A stretch of 64,000 bases of DNA from Herpetosiphon aurantiacus DSM 785 (lineage in GTDB: Bacteria; Chloroflexota; Chloroflexia; Chloroflexales; Herpetosiphonaceae): assembly GCA_000018565.1 (NCBI GenBank), contig CP000875.1, positions 62,001 through 126,000 of the forward strand, written 5' to 3'. A program made the position numbers and the translations under genes. Shown piece by piece: positions 18,277 through 26,236 of the stretch (its first letter is position 1; each line of letters begins with the position of its first letter). The notes under the pieces were generated by a model. The model saw nothing but the letters and a program-made list of their open reading frames with translations, had not been told where the DNA came from and searched no databases.

Positions 18277-20202
18277 ATGCCAGATTTATCTCATACGAAT
18301 ATTGCCAATCATGCGTTGTTTGAAGAACGCTTGCGCAACTTGCCACTCTCGCCAGGCGTGTATATCTACCGCGATCAGGCCAATACGATCATCTACGTGG
18401 GCAAATCCAAAAGCCTGCGGGATCGGGTGCGTTCGTATTTTGGTGCGCCGCGTGGCCTAACCAGCAAAACCCGACGGTTGGTGCAAAATATCGCCGATTT
18501 TGAGTTTATTACTACCGATACCGAGCTAGAAGCGCTACTTTTAGAAATGAATCTGATCAAAAAGCATCGCCCACGCTACAATGTGTTGCTCAAGGATGAC
18601 AAAAGTTATCCCTATATCAAAATTACCAAAGAAGCATGGCCAAGGGTTTTACGAGTGCGCAAAGTGATTGAAGATGGTGGCATTTATTTCGGGCCATTTG
18701 CCAAAGCTAGCAGCGTTTATGCCACAATTGAGTTATTAAATAAATTATTTGCTTTTCGTTTATGCAACGATGATATGTTTAAAAAGCACGAGCGCCGCAA
18801 TCGGGCTTGTATGTATTATGATATTAAACGCTGTCTTGGGCCATGTGCCAACAACTGTACCACCGAAGAATATAGCACTGCAATTAATCAAGTACGCTTA
18901 TTTTTAGGTGGCAAGCCTGAAGCAATTTTACGTGACCTAAAAGTGAAAATGAACCAAGCTGCCGAAGATTTACAATTTGAACGCGCGGCCTATGTTCGCG
19001 ATCAAATCAAGGCAGTCGAACGGGTGATGGAGCGCCAAAAAGTGCTGAATACCGCCGCCAGTGACCAAGATGTAATTGCTTTTGCCCGTGATGAAGGTAA
19101 AGCGGTGGTGCAGGTGTTCTACATTCGTGGTGGCAAGTTGATTGGCTCGGAGCCATTTACGCTGCAAGGCACGGAGGAAGAACATCCCGAAGCCTTGATG
19201 AGTTCGTTCTTGACCCAATTTTATGATGCCGCCGCCGATATTCCGCCCAATATTCTGCTGCCCGATTATCCCGAAGAAACCCAAATTATTGAGCAATGGC
19301 TGGAAAGCAAGGGCGGACATAAAGTGAGTTTGCAAGTGCCACGACGCGGCGATAAAAAAGATTTGGTCGATTTGGCGGCCCGCAATGCCAGCCAAACCCT
19401 CGATCAATTGCGCTTGCAATGGCTCAACGCCGAACAACGGGCAACAGCCGGGCTGAGTCAATTGCGCGAATTATTGAATTTAGCCGAATTGCCCCAACGC
19501 ATCGAATGCTACGACATCTCGAATACCCAAGGCACCAATTCGGTGGGCAGTATGGTGGTGTTTGAGCAGGGCGAGCCAGCCAAAAAGCACTATCGCCGTT
19601 TCAAAATCAAAACCGTTGAAGGTGCTAATGATGTGGCCTCGCTCAGCGAAGTGCTACAACGCCGGTTTGCCCGCGCCGATGATACTGGCCAAACGGACGA
19701 GCCAGAATCAACCGAGCAAACCAGCGCCGAGCCAACTAATAACGACGAAACTTGGGCGGTATTGCCCGATCTGATTTTGATCGACGGTGGGATCGGCCAA
19801 GTCAATGCTGCAGCCAAAACTTTGGCAGCGGCTGGTTTTGAGCATATTCCGGTGGTTGGCTTGGTCAAGGGCGATACCAAAGGCCACTTGCCCTATGGTT
19901 TGGTCAAACCTGGCCAGCGTGTGCCAATCGCCTTTGCCCAAAACGATCCAGGCTTGCATCTCGTTCAGCGCATCGACGAAGAAGCCCATCGCTTTGCGAT
20001 TAGCTATCACCGTAAATTGCGCACTAAAGGCATGCTGCGCTCGACCATGGAAGATATTCCAGGTATTGGCCCCAAACGCAAAAAAGCGTTGATCAACGCC
20101 TTTGGCTCGCTGGAGGGCATTCGCAACGCCAGCATCGAGGAGCTAGCCGCCGTGCCTGGCATGACCCGCAAAGCCGCCGAGGAGATCAAAGGGCTGTTGT
20201 AG
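18277..20202 (+). CDS. uvrC: UvrABC nucleotide excision repair subunit C
   Basis: This 641-residue protein makes the dual incisions in nucleotide excision repair with UvrA and UvrB. Domains in order are an N-terminal GIY-YIG nuclease (SPGVYIYRDQANTIIYVGKSKSL, about 18-95), a Cys-containing region (MYYDIKRCLGPC), a UVR helical motif near 205, the RNase H-like C-terminal nuclease (CYDISNTQGTNSVGSMVVF), and tandem helix-hairpin-helix motifs (IPGIGPKRKKAL and VPGMTRKAAEEI). An acidic Thr/Ser/Glu-rich insertion of about 25 residues (TDEPESTEQTSAEPTNN) lies inside the second nuclease domain. ATG 18277 with AGAGG upstream is preferred over a GTG nine bases earlier. Confidence 0.96.
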   Translation: MPDLSHTNIANHALFEERLRNLPLSPGVYIYRDQANTIIYVGKSKSLRDRVRSYFGAPRGLTSKTRRLVQNIADFEFITTDTELEALLLEMNLIKKHRPRYNVLLKDDKSYPYIKITKEAWPRVLRVRKVIEDGGIYFGPFAKASSVYATIELLNKLFAFRLCNDDMFKKHERRNRACMYYDIKRCLGPCANNCTTEEYSTAINQVRLFLGGKPEAILRDLKVKMNQAAEDLQFERAAYVRDQIKAVERVMERQKVLNTAASDQDVIAFARDEGKAVVQVFYIRGGKLIGSEPFTLQGTEEEHPEALMSSFLTQFYDAAADIPPNILLPDYPEETQIIEQWLESKGGHKVSLQVPRRGDKKDLVDLAARNASQTLDQLRLQWLNAEQRATAGLSQLRELLNLAELPQRIECYDISNTQGTNSVGSMVVFEQGEPAKKHYRRFKIKTVEGANDVASLSEVLQRRFARADDTGQTDEPESTEQTSAEPTNNDETWAVLPDLILIDGGIGQVNAAAKTLAAAGFEHIPVVGLVKGDTKGHLPYGLVKPGQRVPIAFAQNDPGLHLVQRIDEEAHRFAISYHRKLRTKGMLRSTMEDIPGIGPKRKKALINAFGSLEGIRNASIEELAAVPGMTRKAAEEIKGLL

Positions 20203-20591
20203 CAAGGCAAAAATCAAAAGGCAGAAGGCAAAAAAGAGGAACGAAAGTTTAACGCAGCGGCGCAGAGGGACGTGAGAGGTCAGAATTCAGGGATCAGGGG
20301 TCAGAAAATGTGATGGCAAAACAGAAAGCGGATTGGGTCTAGCAGAATAATCAAAATAATCTGTGCAATCTGTGGCTAAAAACCTTCTTCGCGGTCTTCG
20401 TGGTTTCAGCCCTTCGTGTATCTTCGTGCCCTTCGTGGATCAATAACCAACCTTCATCGTTGCAGCCCAGATGATTATGTTCTATGTTCTTTGCTCTATG
20501 CGCTTTCTCCCCAAACGTAACAATCTTGCAACAAACCTAGGGTTTGAACTTTGACAACTGCTAGGCGATGGTGTATCATCGTAAGCGTTGT
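20203..20591. other. Repeat-rich intergenic region before tRNA-Pro
   Basis: This stretch is a mosaic of short sequences found elsewhere in the window: an AAAAGGC copy (20205-20240), a CAGGGATCAGGGG segment (20288-20300), a CTTCGTG-rich segment (about 20388-20443) that recurs near 26062 and 49560, and TTCTATGTTC (about 20478) that recurs near 45420. No gene is seen before the tRNA promoter at 20551. Confidence 0.6.
20551..20579 (+). promoter_or_regulatory. Promoter of tRNA-Pro
   Basis: A perfect TTGACA (20551-20556) is followed after exactly 17 bases by TATCAT (20574-20579). The tRNA begins 13 bases downstream. Confidence 0.75.
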
Positions 20592-20669
<78 letters not shown>

Positions 20670-20670
20670 C

Positions 20671-20700
20671 AATCACCGTTTTGGCGGTGATTTTTTGTTT
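20671..20700 (+). terminator. Intrinsic terminator of tRNA-Pro
   Basis: AATCACCG and CGGTGATT form an 8 bp stem with loop TTTTGG, followed by TTTTGTTT. It begins just after the encoded CCA. Confidence 0.85.
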
Positions 20701-20708
20701 TTAGGCTT

Positions 20709-20737
20709 TTGACAAGCCTGCAACGCTAGTTGATAAT
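20709..20737 (+). promoter_or_regulatory. Promoter of the glycosidase/ligase pair
   Basis: A perfect TTGACA (20709-20714) is followed after exactly 17 bases by GATAAT (20732-20737). Transcription would begin near 20744, a few bases before the ATG at 20748, so the mRNA may be nearly leaderless. Confidence 0.65.
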
Positions 20738-20747
20738 GGCCTGCGCT

Positions 20748-22370
20748 ATGCAACGAAGCAGATTTTTTCAATTTCAATCACTCCTTTGGCTTTTGATCGC
20801 TGGGGTTTGCGCAGGCGGCCTCGCTGCTTGGTCGTGGCTTGAAAATGAGCAATGGCGCGGCGTTGCCACCAGTGTCGATCAACCAATTGCTTGGGCCAAT
20901 GTGCCACAGGGTGGGGTCAATTTGCCCAGCCTGCACCTCGAATCACCCGAAGTTATTTCGCGTACCCTCGATACCGCCAAAGCCGCTGGGTTTTATTGGC
21001 TGCGCGTCCAATTTCCGTGGGAAGATATTGAGATTCACGCCAAAAACGATTTTCGCGATTATCGCCACGATTACAACGGCGATGGCATGGTCGATCAAAC
21101 CGATGCGATTTCAGCGTGGACCAAATATGATGGGATTGTTGCCGCTGCTCAAGCCCGTAATTTGCAACTAATCGTGCGACTCGATCGCCCGCCAAGCTGG
21201 GCCCGCCAAAACTTGCCCATGGACAGTTTTCGGGTCGCCAAACGCCAACAAGACCCTGGCTCGACTGGCCCACCCGATAACTATGGCGATTATGGCGATT
21301 ATGTGACGGCTGTCGTCGAGCGCTATCGCGGCAAGGTGCGCTTCTTCCAAATTTGGAACGAGCCAAATTATGGCCACGAATGGAATTGGGCTGATCCTAA
21401 TCCTGACGAGTTTTTTAAATTGTTGCAGCTTGGCTATACCCGCGCCAAAGCTGCCAACCCTGATGCGATCATTCTTTTCCCAAGTTTGACTCCAGCTGAT
21501 GGCTTCGATTGGCAAGCCATGAACGATCTGCAATTCTTGGAGCAGCTGTATCAACTTGGGGCCGCCGATTATTTTGATATTTTTACGGCCCAAGGCTATG
21601 GTTTAGGCCAACCTGCGACCGAAAATCGCTATGTGCGGCCATTGTTCAATGCCGATGGCTCGTTGCGCCGCGATACGCTTTGGCAACGCCCACTCGATTC
21701 GCGCACCGATGTCACACGGGTGGTCTTTCTGCGCGAAGTGATGGAGCGCTACGGCGATGCTCATAAGGCCGTTTGGATTAGCGAATTTGGCTGGAATAGC
21801 TCGGCGGTTGCCACCCAATATGGTCCACCAGTCAGCGAAGAGCAAAAAGCCCAATATTTGGTGGAATATCTGCAACGGGCACGCCAGCAATGGCCTTGGC
21901 TTGGGGCAATGAATATCTGGTTTTTACGACCTGGAGTCAACTTCTCGCCCGAAGATCCGACGATTCATTTTGCCTTGCTTAAAAACGATTGGACTGAATT
22001 GCCCGCCTACACCGCTGTCAAAGCTTACCTGACCCAAGCGCCGCAATTGGGGATTGGTCGCTATCAACCAAACGATTTGCTCTGGCAGCAAGGCGAATAT
22101 AGCGCTAATTGGTGGGGCGAGCATTTAATCGTGCAAAGTGCTGGGCCAATTGAAGTAGTTGTTGATGGCCAAGTGCTTGCTGAGCCAGAATTTCGTGGTG
22201 AGCTAGGCCAGCATCAACTAGAAATTCGCGGTGATTGGCAAGCCCTAACGATTAGCCGTCAACGCGCATGGTGGTGGCTGTGGGCTAGCATTCCGTTTGG
22301 GCTTTGGCTGGGTTTGTTGCTAGCGCTGAAGCGTTTTTATCGCGTCCTAGTGCGAAAGAGAACTGTATGA
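20748..22370 (+). CDS. Membrane-anchored glycoside hydrolase-like protein
   Basis: This 540-residue protein has an N-terminal membrane anchor (about 10-28) and a C-terminal one (about 507-530). Its (beta/alpha)8 domain has the acid/base Glu in FFQIWNEPNYG (E205) and the likely nucleophile in WISEFGWNSS (E346), as in clan-A families such as GH39 or GH5. The family is not settled. An EF-hand or dockerin-like loop, DYNGDGMVDQTD (108-119), sits inside the barrel. The promoter's -10 box overlaps an in-frame ATG at 20736, which makes ATG 20748 the better start; no Shine-Dalgarno is visible. Its stop overlaps the next gene's start (ATGA). Confidence 0.75.
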   Translation: MQRSRFFQFQSLLWLLIAGVCAGGLAAWSWLENEQWRGVATSVDQPIAWANVPQGGVNLPSLHLESPEVISRTLDTAKAAGFYWLRVQFPWEDIEIHAKNDFRDYRHDYNGDGMVDQTDAISAWTKYDGIVAAAQARNLQLIVRLDRPPSWARQNLPMDSFRVAKRQQDPGSTGPPDNYGDYGDYVTAVVERYRGKVRFFQIWNEPNYGHEWNWADPNPDEFFKLLQLGYTRAKAANPDAIILFPSLTPADGFDWQAMNDLQFLEQLYQLGAADYFDIFTAQGYGLGQPATENRYVRPLFNADGSLRRDTLWQRPLDSRTDVTRVVFLREVMERYGDAHKAVWISEFGWNSSAVATQYGPPVSEEQKAQYLVEYLQRARQQWPWLGAMNIWFLRPGVNFSPEDPTIHFALLKNDWTELPAYTAVKAYLTQAPQLGIGRYQPNDLLWQQGEYSANWWGEHLIVQSAGPIEVVVDGQVLAEPEFRGELGQHQLEIRGDWQALTISRQRAWWWLWASIPFGLWLGLLLALKRFYRVLVRKRTV

Positions 22371-23875
22371 TGCTTGCACGTTGGCGTTGGCATCCCCTCA
22401 CAACGCTTGGGCTGAGTGGGCTGGCGGCCTTGGCAATTGTGGCGCTCTATCGGCCCAAACGCTTTGTGCCATTGATTGGCATTGATGAGGCGGCTGCGCA
22501 TAATTTGCTGTTTGCGCTAGCGTTGTTGGTGTTATTTGCCCTACTGGCTTGGCTGCGACCCGAAATTGGCTTGGCTGGAGTGGCCGCGACGATTCCGTTT
22601 AACTATCGCTCACGCGGCTTTTGGGATGGCAACTACCCATTTATTGATGGCAAATATTTCCCGTTGCACGAGTTGTTGCTGTTGGTCGTCTTGGGTGTTA
22701 CGGCGCTCGATGTTGGTTGGCGCTTGATCCAACGCCAAATCGCATGGCAAATGTGGTGGCGTGAACATTGGCGCATGCTGCTGTTGCCCTTGGCTTGGCT
22801 GCTTGTGGCTACATTTGCGGCAAACTTGGCCGTGCCCGAAGGTCAAGCTGAGGCATGGCGCGAATGGCGTTGGATGATTATCGAGCCATTGTTGCTGTAT
22901 GGCTTGATTTTGTATTGGCAACCACGCTACCCAGTGCGGCGCTGGTTACTTTGGGGTTTGCTAGCTGGCAGCGTAATTGTGGCGATCATTGGCATTTTGC
23001 AGTGGCGCGACCTCGATTGGACTCCGATTGATGGTACGGGCATGTGCTTTAGCGATTTGATTGTTGATTCTGGCGGCACAAAACGCACATCATCGGTCTA
23101 CTGCCACCCCAATAATTTGGCCTTGTGGATGGATCGCGCCAGTATGTTGGCGGTTGTCGCGGCAGCATGGGCCTGCTGGCAATGGTGGCGCAAACGCACC
23201 TGGCAAACGGCTATATGGTCGTTGCTCTATCTTGGGGCCAGCAGCTTGTTGCTATTAAGTTTGATGCTAACCTATTCCAAGGGGGCACGGTTTGCAGTGG
23301 CCTTGGTATTGATTGGCCTAAGCTGTTTGCCGCGCCGCTGGTGGCTACCGCTGATCACGAGCGCTGTGCTTGGTGGTTTGTTGCTTTATTCGTCGTTGAG
23401 TGGTCCTGAGCGCTTGAACGTGACGGGCGATTCCAGTTCGGCGCGTTTGAGTATTTGGCGCTCAGCCACGGCGATGATTATTGATCATCCAATTGTAGGC
23501 ATTGGGCTTGATCAATTTTATTTCTATTTCAATCCACAATTCAATCGTGGCTATATCGAGCCACGCCTTGCCGCCGACCCTGCCGAGCGTAACACCGCCC
23601 ATCCGCACAATTTGCTACTCGATTTGTGGTTGCGGGTTGGGATTGCGGGAGTGCTTATTTTTGCGGCGTTGGCGTGGCGCAGCCTGCGGCGCACTTGGCA
23701 AATTTGGCATAGCGAGCAGCCTGAGCGCTGGTTGGCGTTAGCGGCTTTGGCGGCCTTGATGGCTGGCTGGTTGCATGGCGGCGTTGATCAAGGCTATTTC
23801 TCCAGCGATTTAGCAATGGTGACATGGTTAACCCTAGGGATGATCGATAGCTTCACCCTAAAAGGTCAAAATTGA
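22367..23875 (+). CDS. O-antigen ligase-like polysaccharide membrane protein
   Basis: This 502-residue protein has about eleven or twelve hydrophobic segments and a large loop before the last few, the layout of the O-antigen ligase/polymerase (Wzy_C) family. The late motif HPHNLLLDLWLRVGIAGVLIF is typical of that family. Such enzymes polymerise or transfer lipid-linked glycans on the outer face of the membrane. The start ATG at 22367 overlaps the glycosidase stop (ATGA) and GAAAGAG lies upstream, so the two are translationally coupled. In an organism without classical lipopolysaccharide it may act on a cell-wall or exopolysaccharide polymer; that is an inference. Confidence 0.75.
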   Translation: MMLARWRWHPLTTLGLSGLAALAIVALYRPKRFVPLIGIDEAAAHNLLFALALLVLFALLAWLRPEIGLAGVAATIPFNYRSRGFWDGNYPFIDGKYFPLHELLLLVVLGVTALDVGWRLIQRQIAWQMWWREHWRMLLLPLAWLLVATFAANLAVPEGQAEAWREWRWMIIEPLLLYGLILYWQPRYPVRRWLLWGLLAGSVIVAIIGILQWRDLDWTPIDGTGMCFSDLIVDSGGTKRTSSVYCHPNNLALWMDRASMLAVVAAAWACWQWWRKRTWQTAIWSLLYLGASSLLLLSLMLTYSKGARFAVALVLIGLSCLPRRWWLPLITSAVLGGLLLYSSLSGPERLNVTGDSSSARLSIWRSATAMIIDHPIVGIGLDQFYFYFNPQFNRGYIEPRLAADPAERNTAHPHNLLLDLWLRVGIAGVLIFAALAWRSLRRTWQIWHSEQPERWLALAALAALMAGWLHGGVDQGYFSSDLAMVTWLTLGMIDSFTLKGQN

Positions 23876-23888
23876 CTGAAAATAGCAG

Positions 23889-23926
23889 AATAGTCCTATT
23901 GAAAAATGGGACTATTGCGCTATAGT
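23889..23926 (+). promoter_or_regulatory. Promoter with an overlapping inverted repeat
   Basis: TTGAAA (23899-23904) and TATAGT (23921-23926) are 16 bases apart. The -35 lies in the loop of an inverted repeat, AATAGTCC (23889-23896) and GGACTATT (23909-23916). The repeat could be an operator for this promoter or a weak terminator for the upstream ligase gene; no T-run follows. Confidence 0.5.
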
Positions 23927-24033
23927 CTCTAATTAATGGTTTTTAATATTTTGCTCTGACTTTGCTTGAACTTGCAACACAGCCTCTAATCAGCTTTACA
24001 AGTGGCAAGCACTCTGATTTAGGAGGCGTTCTC

Positions 24034-24420
24034 GTGACTACTAGCACTGATATTTATAGTGTCGTTCGTGAGACACTCCGCGCCAATTCGTTACACAATG
24101 CAGGCACATTGCCACCACCTCGCCTTCACACCATTGCCATGCAAATTGGCCAATTTTTGCTCGATGAGCAACCAACATCGGCCACCCTAATGGGCCGCAT
24201 GCTGTTTCAACAAGGCATTGGCTTGAAAAGCCTTTTAGCGGTTGTTGGAGCAGTTCAGGCCGATTATTTGCGCCATGGCGAACAACTACGGGCGATCGAG
24301 AGCTACGAATTGCTCAAAGTGGTGATCGAAAGCTTTGTTGAACACCAAATCGCCCATGTGCGCTCGGAGCATGATCGCTTTCGCCAAACTGTGGGATTGT
24401 TACAACGCTCTTTAGGTTAA
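24034..24420 (+). CDS. Small helical protein, possible RsbR-N-like domain
   Basis: This 128-residue protein appears all-helical, with three or four long amphipathic helices (MQIGQFLLDEQ, GRMLFQQGIGLKSLLAVV, ESYELLKVVIESFVEHQ). Its pattern faintly resembles the N-terminal sensor domain found before STAS domains in RsbR-like proteins, but I cannot confirm this. TAGGAGG 7 bases upstream supports the GTG start at 24034. The methyltransferase gene begins 12 bases after its stop, so the two are very likely co-transcribed from the promoter at 23899-23926. Confidence 0.6.
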   Translation: MTTSTDIYSVVRETLRANSLHNAGTLPPPRLHTIAMQIGQFLLDEQPTSATLMGRMLFQQGIGLKSLLAVVGAVQADYLRHGEQLRAIESYELLKVVIESFVEHQIAHVRSEHDRFRQTVGLLQRSLG

Positions 24421-24432
24421 GGAGTGCTCGCC

Positions 24433-25212
24433 GTGGAATTTGATCCATCGCAGCCCAATGCTGGGCGGATTTACGATTATTTGTTGGGTGGTAGCCACAA
24501 TTTTGCCGTTGATCGCATGGCGGCGGAACGCTTGGTGCAGATGATTCCAACGATTGAAAATGGCGCACGCCTGAATCGTTGGTTTTTGGATATTGCCGTC
24601 AACCGTTTAGCCGATTTGGGCTTTAATCGCTATCTAGATTTGGCCAGTGGCCTGCCGACTCAAGGCTATATTCACGAAATTCGCCCTGATGCCTTAGTGT
24701 TGTACAACGATTATGATCAGGCAACTGTGGCCTATGCCCGCGAAATTATCGGCAACAATCCCCGCGTTATTTATCATCAAGCCAATATTGCCGAGCTTGA
24801 GAGCATTTTGGCCCAAGCCGAGCAACATTTTGCTGGTGAACGCAAATTGGCCATTTGTATGATTGGGGTCTCCTATTTTCTCAATGATCAGGTATTGAGC
24901 CAAACCCTGCAACGGTTGTATGAATGGTGTGCGCCAGGCTCGCAAATCGCCATCTCGTGGATTGCGCTGCCTGAAAATCCCAACCCTAAATTGCAAGAAT
25001 TGCTAGCACGGTATAGCGCCATGGGCAGCCCAATTTATGCCCGTACCGTCGAGCAAATCAAGCAATTTATCGCGCCATGGACTTTGCTCGAACCTGGGTT
25101 TCAGCGACTCTCTGAATGGAACGAGATTGATGGCACATGGGTGATTGACGGTGATCGCCAGGAGGGCGATGAGCAAAGCGATATGTATGGCACCTTTATG
25201 ATTAAGGGCTAG
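24433..25212 (+). CDS. SAM-dependent methyltransferase, DUF574/Methyltransf_19 type
   Basis: This 259-residue protein begins PSQPNAGRIYDYLLGGSHNFAVDR, closely like the N-terminus of the DUF574 (Methyltransf_19) family known mostly from actinobacteria and Chloroflexota. YLDLASGLPTQG is the SAM-binding glycine loop, and YNDYD provides the acidic residue after the second strand. The substrate is unknown. TAAGGAG 9 bases upstream supports GTG 24433 over a GTG at 24424 that would have no spacing. It follows the small helical gene closely, and the pair may form a functional unit. Confidence 0.8.
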   Translation: MEFDPSQPNAGRIYDYLLGGSHNFAVDRMAAERLVQMIPTIENGARLNRWFLDIAVNRLADLGFNRYLDLASGLPTQGYIHEIRPDALVLYNDYDQATVAYAREIIGNNPRVIYHQANIAELESILAQAEQHFAGERKLAICMIGVSYFLNDQVLSQTLQRLYEWCAPGSQIAISWIALPENPNPKLQELLARYSAMGSPIYARTVEQIKQFIAPWTLLEPGFQRLSEWNEIDGTWVIDGDRQEGDEQSDMYGTFMIKG

Positions 25213-25380
25213 CGATCACCATCACGTTAGACCACTGCAAACTCATGGATCTCTCCGCTCTAAACTCGATAGACAAATCGTCAGAATCAGGTATGCTAGC
25301 TGGTATCAGTCGTTTTAATTGAGATCGGTTTGCTGTTAAGGGTTGGCATTTCCACCCGAGCAAACACTAGATCAGAGAAC

Positions 25381-25402
25381 GATGTAACAGCGTTGTTACA
25401 TC
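25381..25402. promoter_or_regulatory. Perfect palindrome in the DUF983 leader
   Basis: GATGTAACA-N4-TGTTACATC is a perfect 9-4-9 inverted repeat, ending 4 bases before the AAAGGA ribosome-binding site of the DUF983 gene. It could be an operator or an RNA hairpin controlling translation. A weak promoter (TAGACA, 16 bases, TATGCT) lies at 25270-25297. Confidence 0.55.
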
Positions 25403-25416
25403 ATTAAAGGAAGATC

Positions 25417-25788
25417 ATGGGTAATTTTCTTTTGGCCATGCTGCGTGGTTTTATCGGGCGTTGTCCTTTGTGTGGTAAGGGTAAGCTTTTTCGCAGTTAT
25501 TACGATATTCACCCAACCTGTAGTGCCTGTGGGGTTGGTTACGAAGCCACTGGCAATCAAAGTACGGGTGCAATGGGCATCAATATTGTTTTGACGATCT
25601 TTTTGGGCTTTATTGGGGGCATTTTCTTAGTGATTTATGCCAGCGATCAGTTGATGCAAGGCTTATTGGCATTATTATTAATCATGTCAATTTTCCATAT
25701 TATCTTCTATCGTTTTGCCCGTGGCCTTTGGCTTGGCTTAATGGTTGCCACCGGCGATCTTGAAACCGGTAAGGATGAACGAGGATAA
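25417..25788 (+). CDS. DUF983 family membrane protein
   Basis: This 123-residue protein has an N-terminal zinc-ribbon-like part (GRCPLCGKGKLFRSY and CSACGVGYE) and two membrane helices (INIVLTIFLGFIGGIFLVIYA and GLLALLLIMSIFHIIFY), the usual DUF983 layout. Function is unknown. AAAGGA just upstream supports ATG 25417. A palindrome at 25381-25402 lies in its leader. Confidence 0.85.
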   Translation: MGNFLLAMLRGFIGRCPLCGKGKLFRSYYDIHPTCSACGVGYEATGNQSTGAMGINIVLTIFLGFIGGIFLVIYASDQLMQGLLALLLIMSIFHIIFYRFARGLWLGLMVATGDLETGKDERG

Positions 25789-26117
25789 GCCTATAGCGTA
25801 TTGCTGTTCCTTCATTTCCAAATCCTTAAGATCCCTCACCCCAACCCCTCTCCCACTGCGGCGGGCGAGGGGCTTTTCGTTTGCTTTGCTGCGCGTTCAG
25901 CTTCTTTACCGTCGTTGAAGCCTCTCCCAATGCGGCGGGCGAGGGGCTTTTCGTTTCGTGGTTCCTCTGGTCTGCGGGAGTGGGGTCGAGGGGGTCAGGG
26001 CAACTGGCTGTTGTTCATTCGATAAATTATTAGGCCTATCGCCTAGATCCAATGCGCCTTGGCGCTCTTCGTGGCCTTCGCGGTTACAGCCCTTCGTAGA
26101 TCATTTGCTAGCACAGC
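25789..26117. other. Repeat-rich intergenic region
   Basis: The region holds one and a half CCCTCACCCC-type arms (25833-26009), with GCGGCGGGCGAGGGGCTTTT present twice, about 80 bases apart. A CTTCGTG/CTTCGCG segment follows at about 26065-26103. No gene is seen before the polA promoter. Confidence 0.6.
25833..26009. repeat. CCCTCACCCC palindromic repeat, rearranged copy
   Basis: It begins with the standard left end CCCTCACCCCAACCCCTCTC, then repeats the inner block CTCCCA(C/A)TGCGGCGGGCGAGGG at about 25924. It ends in GAGGGGGTCAGGG, so the second arm is a variant of the long form. Confidence 0.65.
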
Positions 26118-26146
26118 TTATCATCGACTATTTTGTGTGTTAAAAT
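26118..26146 (+). promoter_or_regulatory. Probable polA promoter
   Basis: TTATCA (26118-26123) and TAAAAT (26141-26146) are separated by exactly 17 bases. The SOS-box-like operator immediately follows the -10, where a bound repressor would block open-complex formation. Confidence 0.55.
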
Positions 26147-26158
26147 GAACAAATGTTC
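26147..26158. promoter_or_regulatory. LexA (SOS) box-like operator upstream of polA
   Basis: GAAC-AAAT-GTTC fits the GAAC-N4-GTTC core of the Gram-positive-type LexA operator (CGAACRNRYGTTYG). Including flanks it matches 13 of 14 positions; only the first C is a T. It directly follows the -10 element of the polA promoter and lies 78 bases before the start codon. Confidence 0.6.
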
Positions 26159-26236
26159 GATAATAAGCACCTAGTATTGCAGCGAAATACTGCTACAATG
26201 CAGGGTGGATGTTGTGTTTCAGGAGGTTTTGATCGT

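Noticed and set aside
18970-19461. Long open frame on the minus strand inside uvrC (163 codons)
   Set aside because: The codons simply mirror the uvrC reading frame, and the product shows no domain.
21069-21104. A cellulosome dockerin in the glycosidase
   Set aside because: Only one calcium loop is present, it is inside the catalytic domain, and the protein is membrane-anchored; no cohesin is seen.
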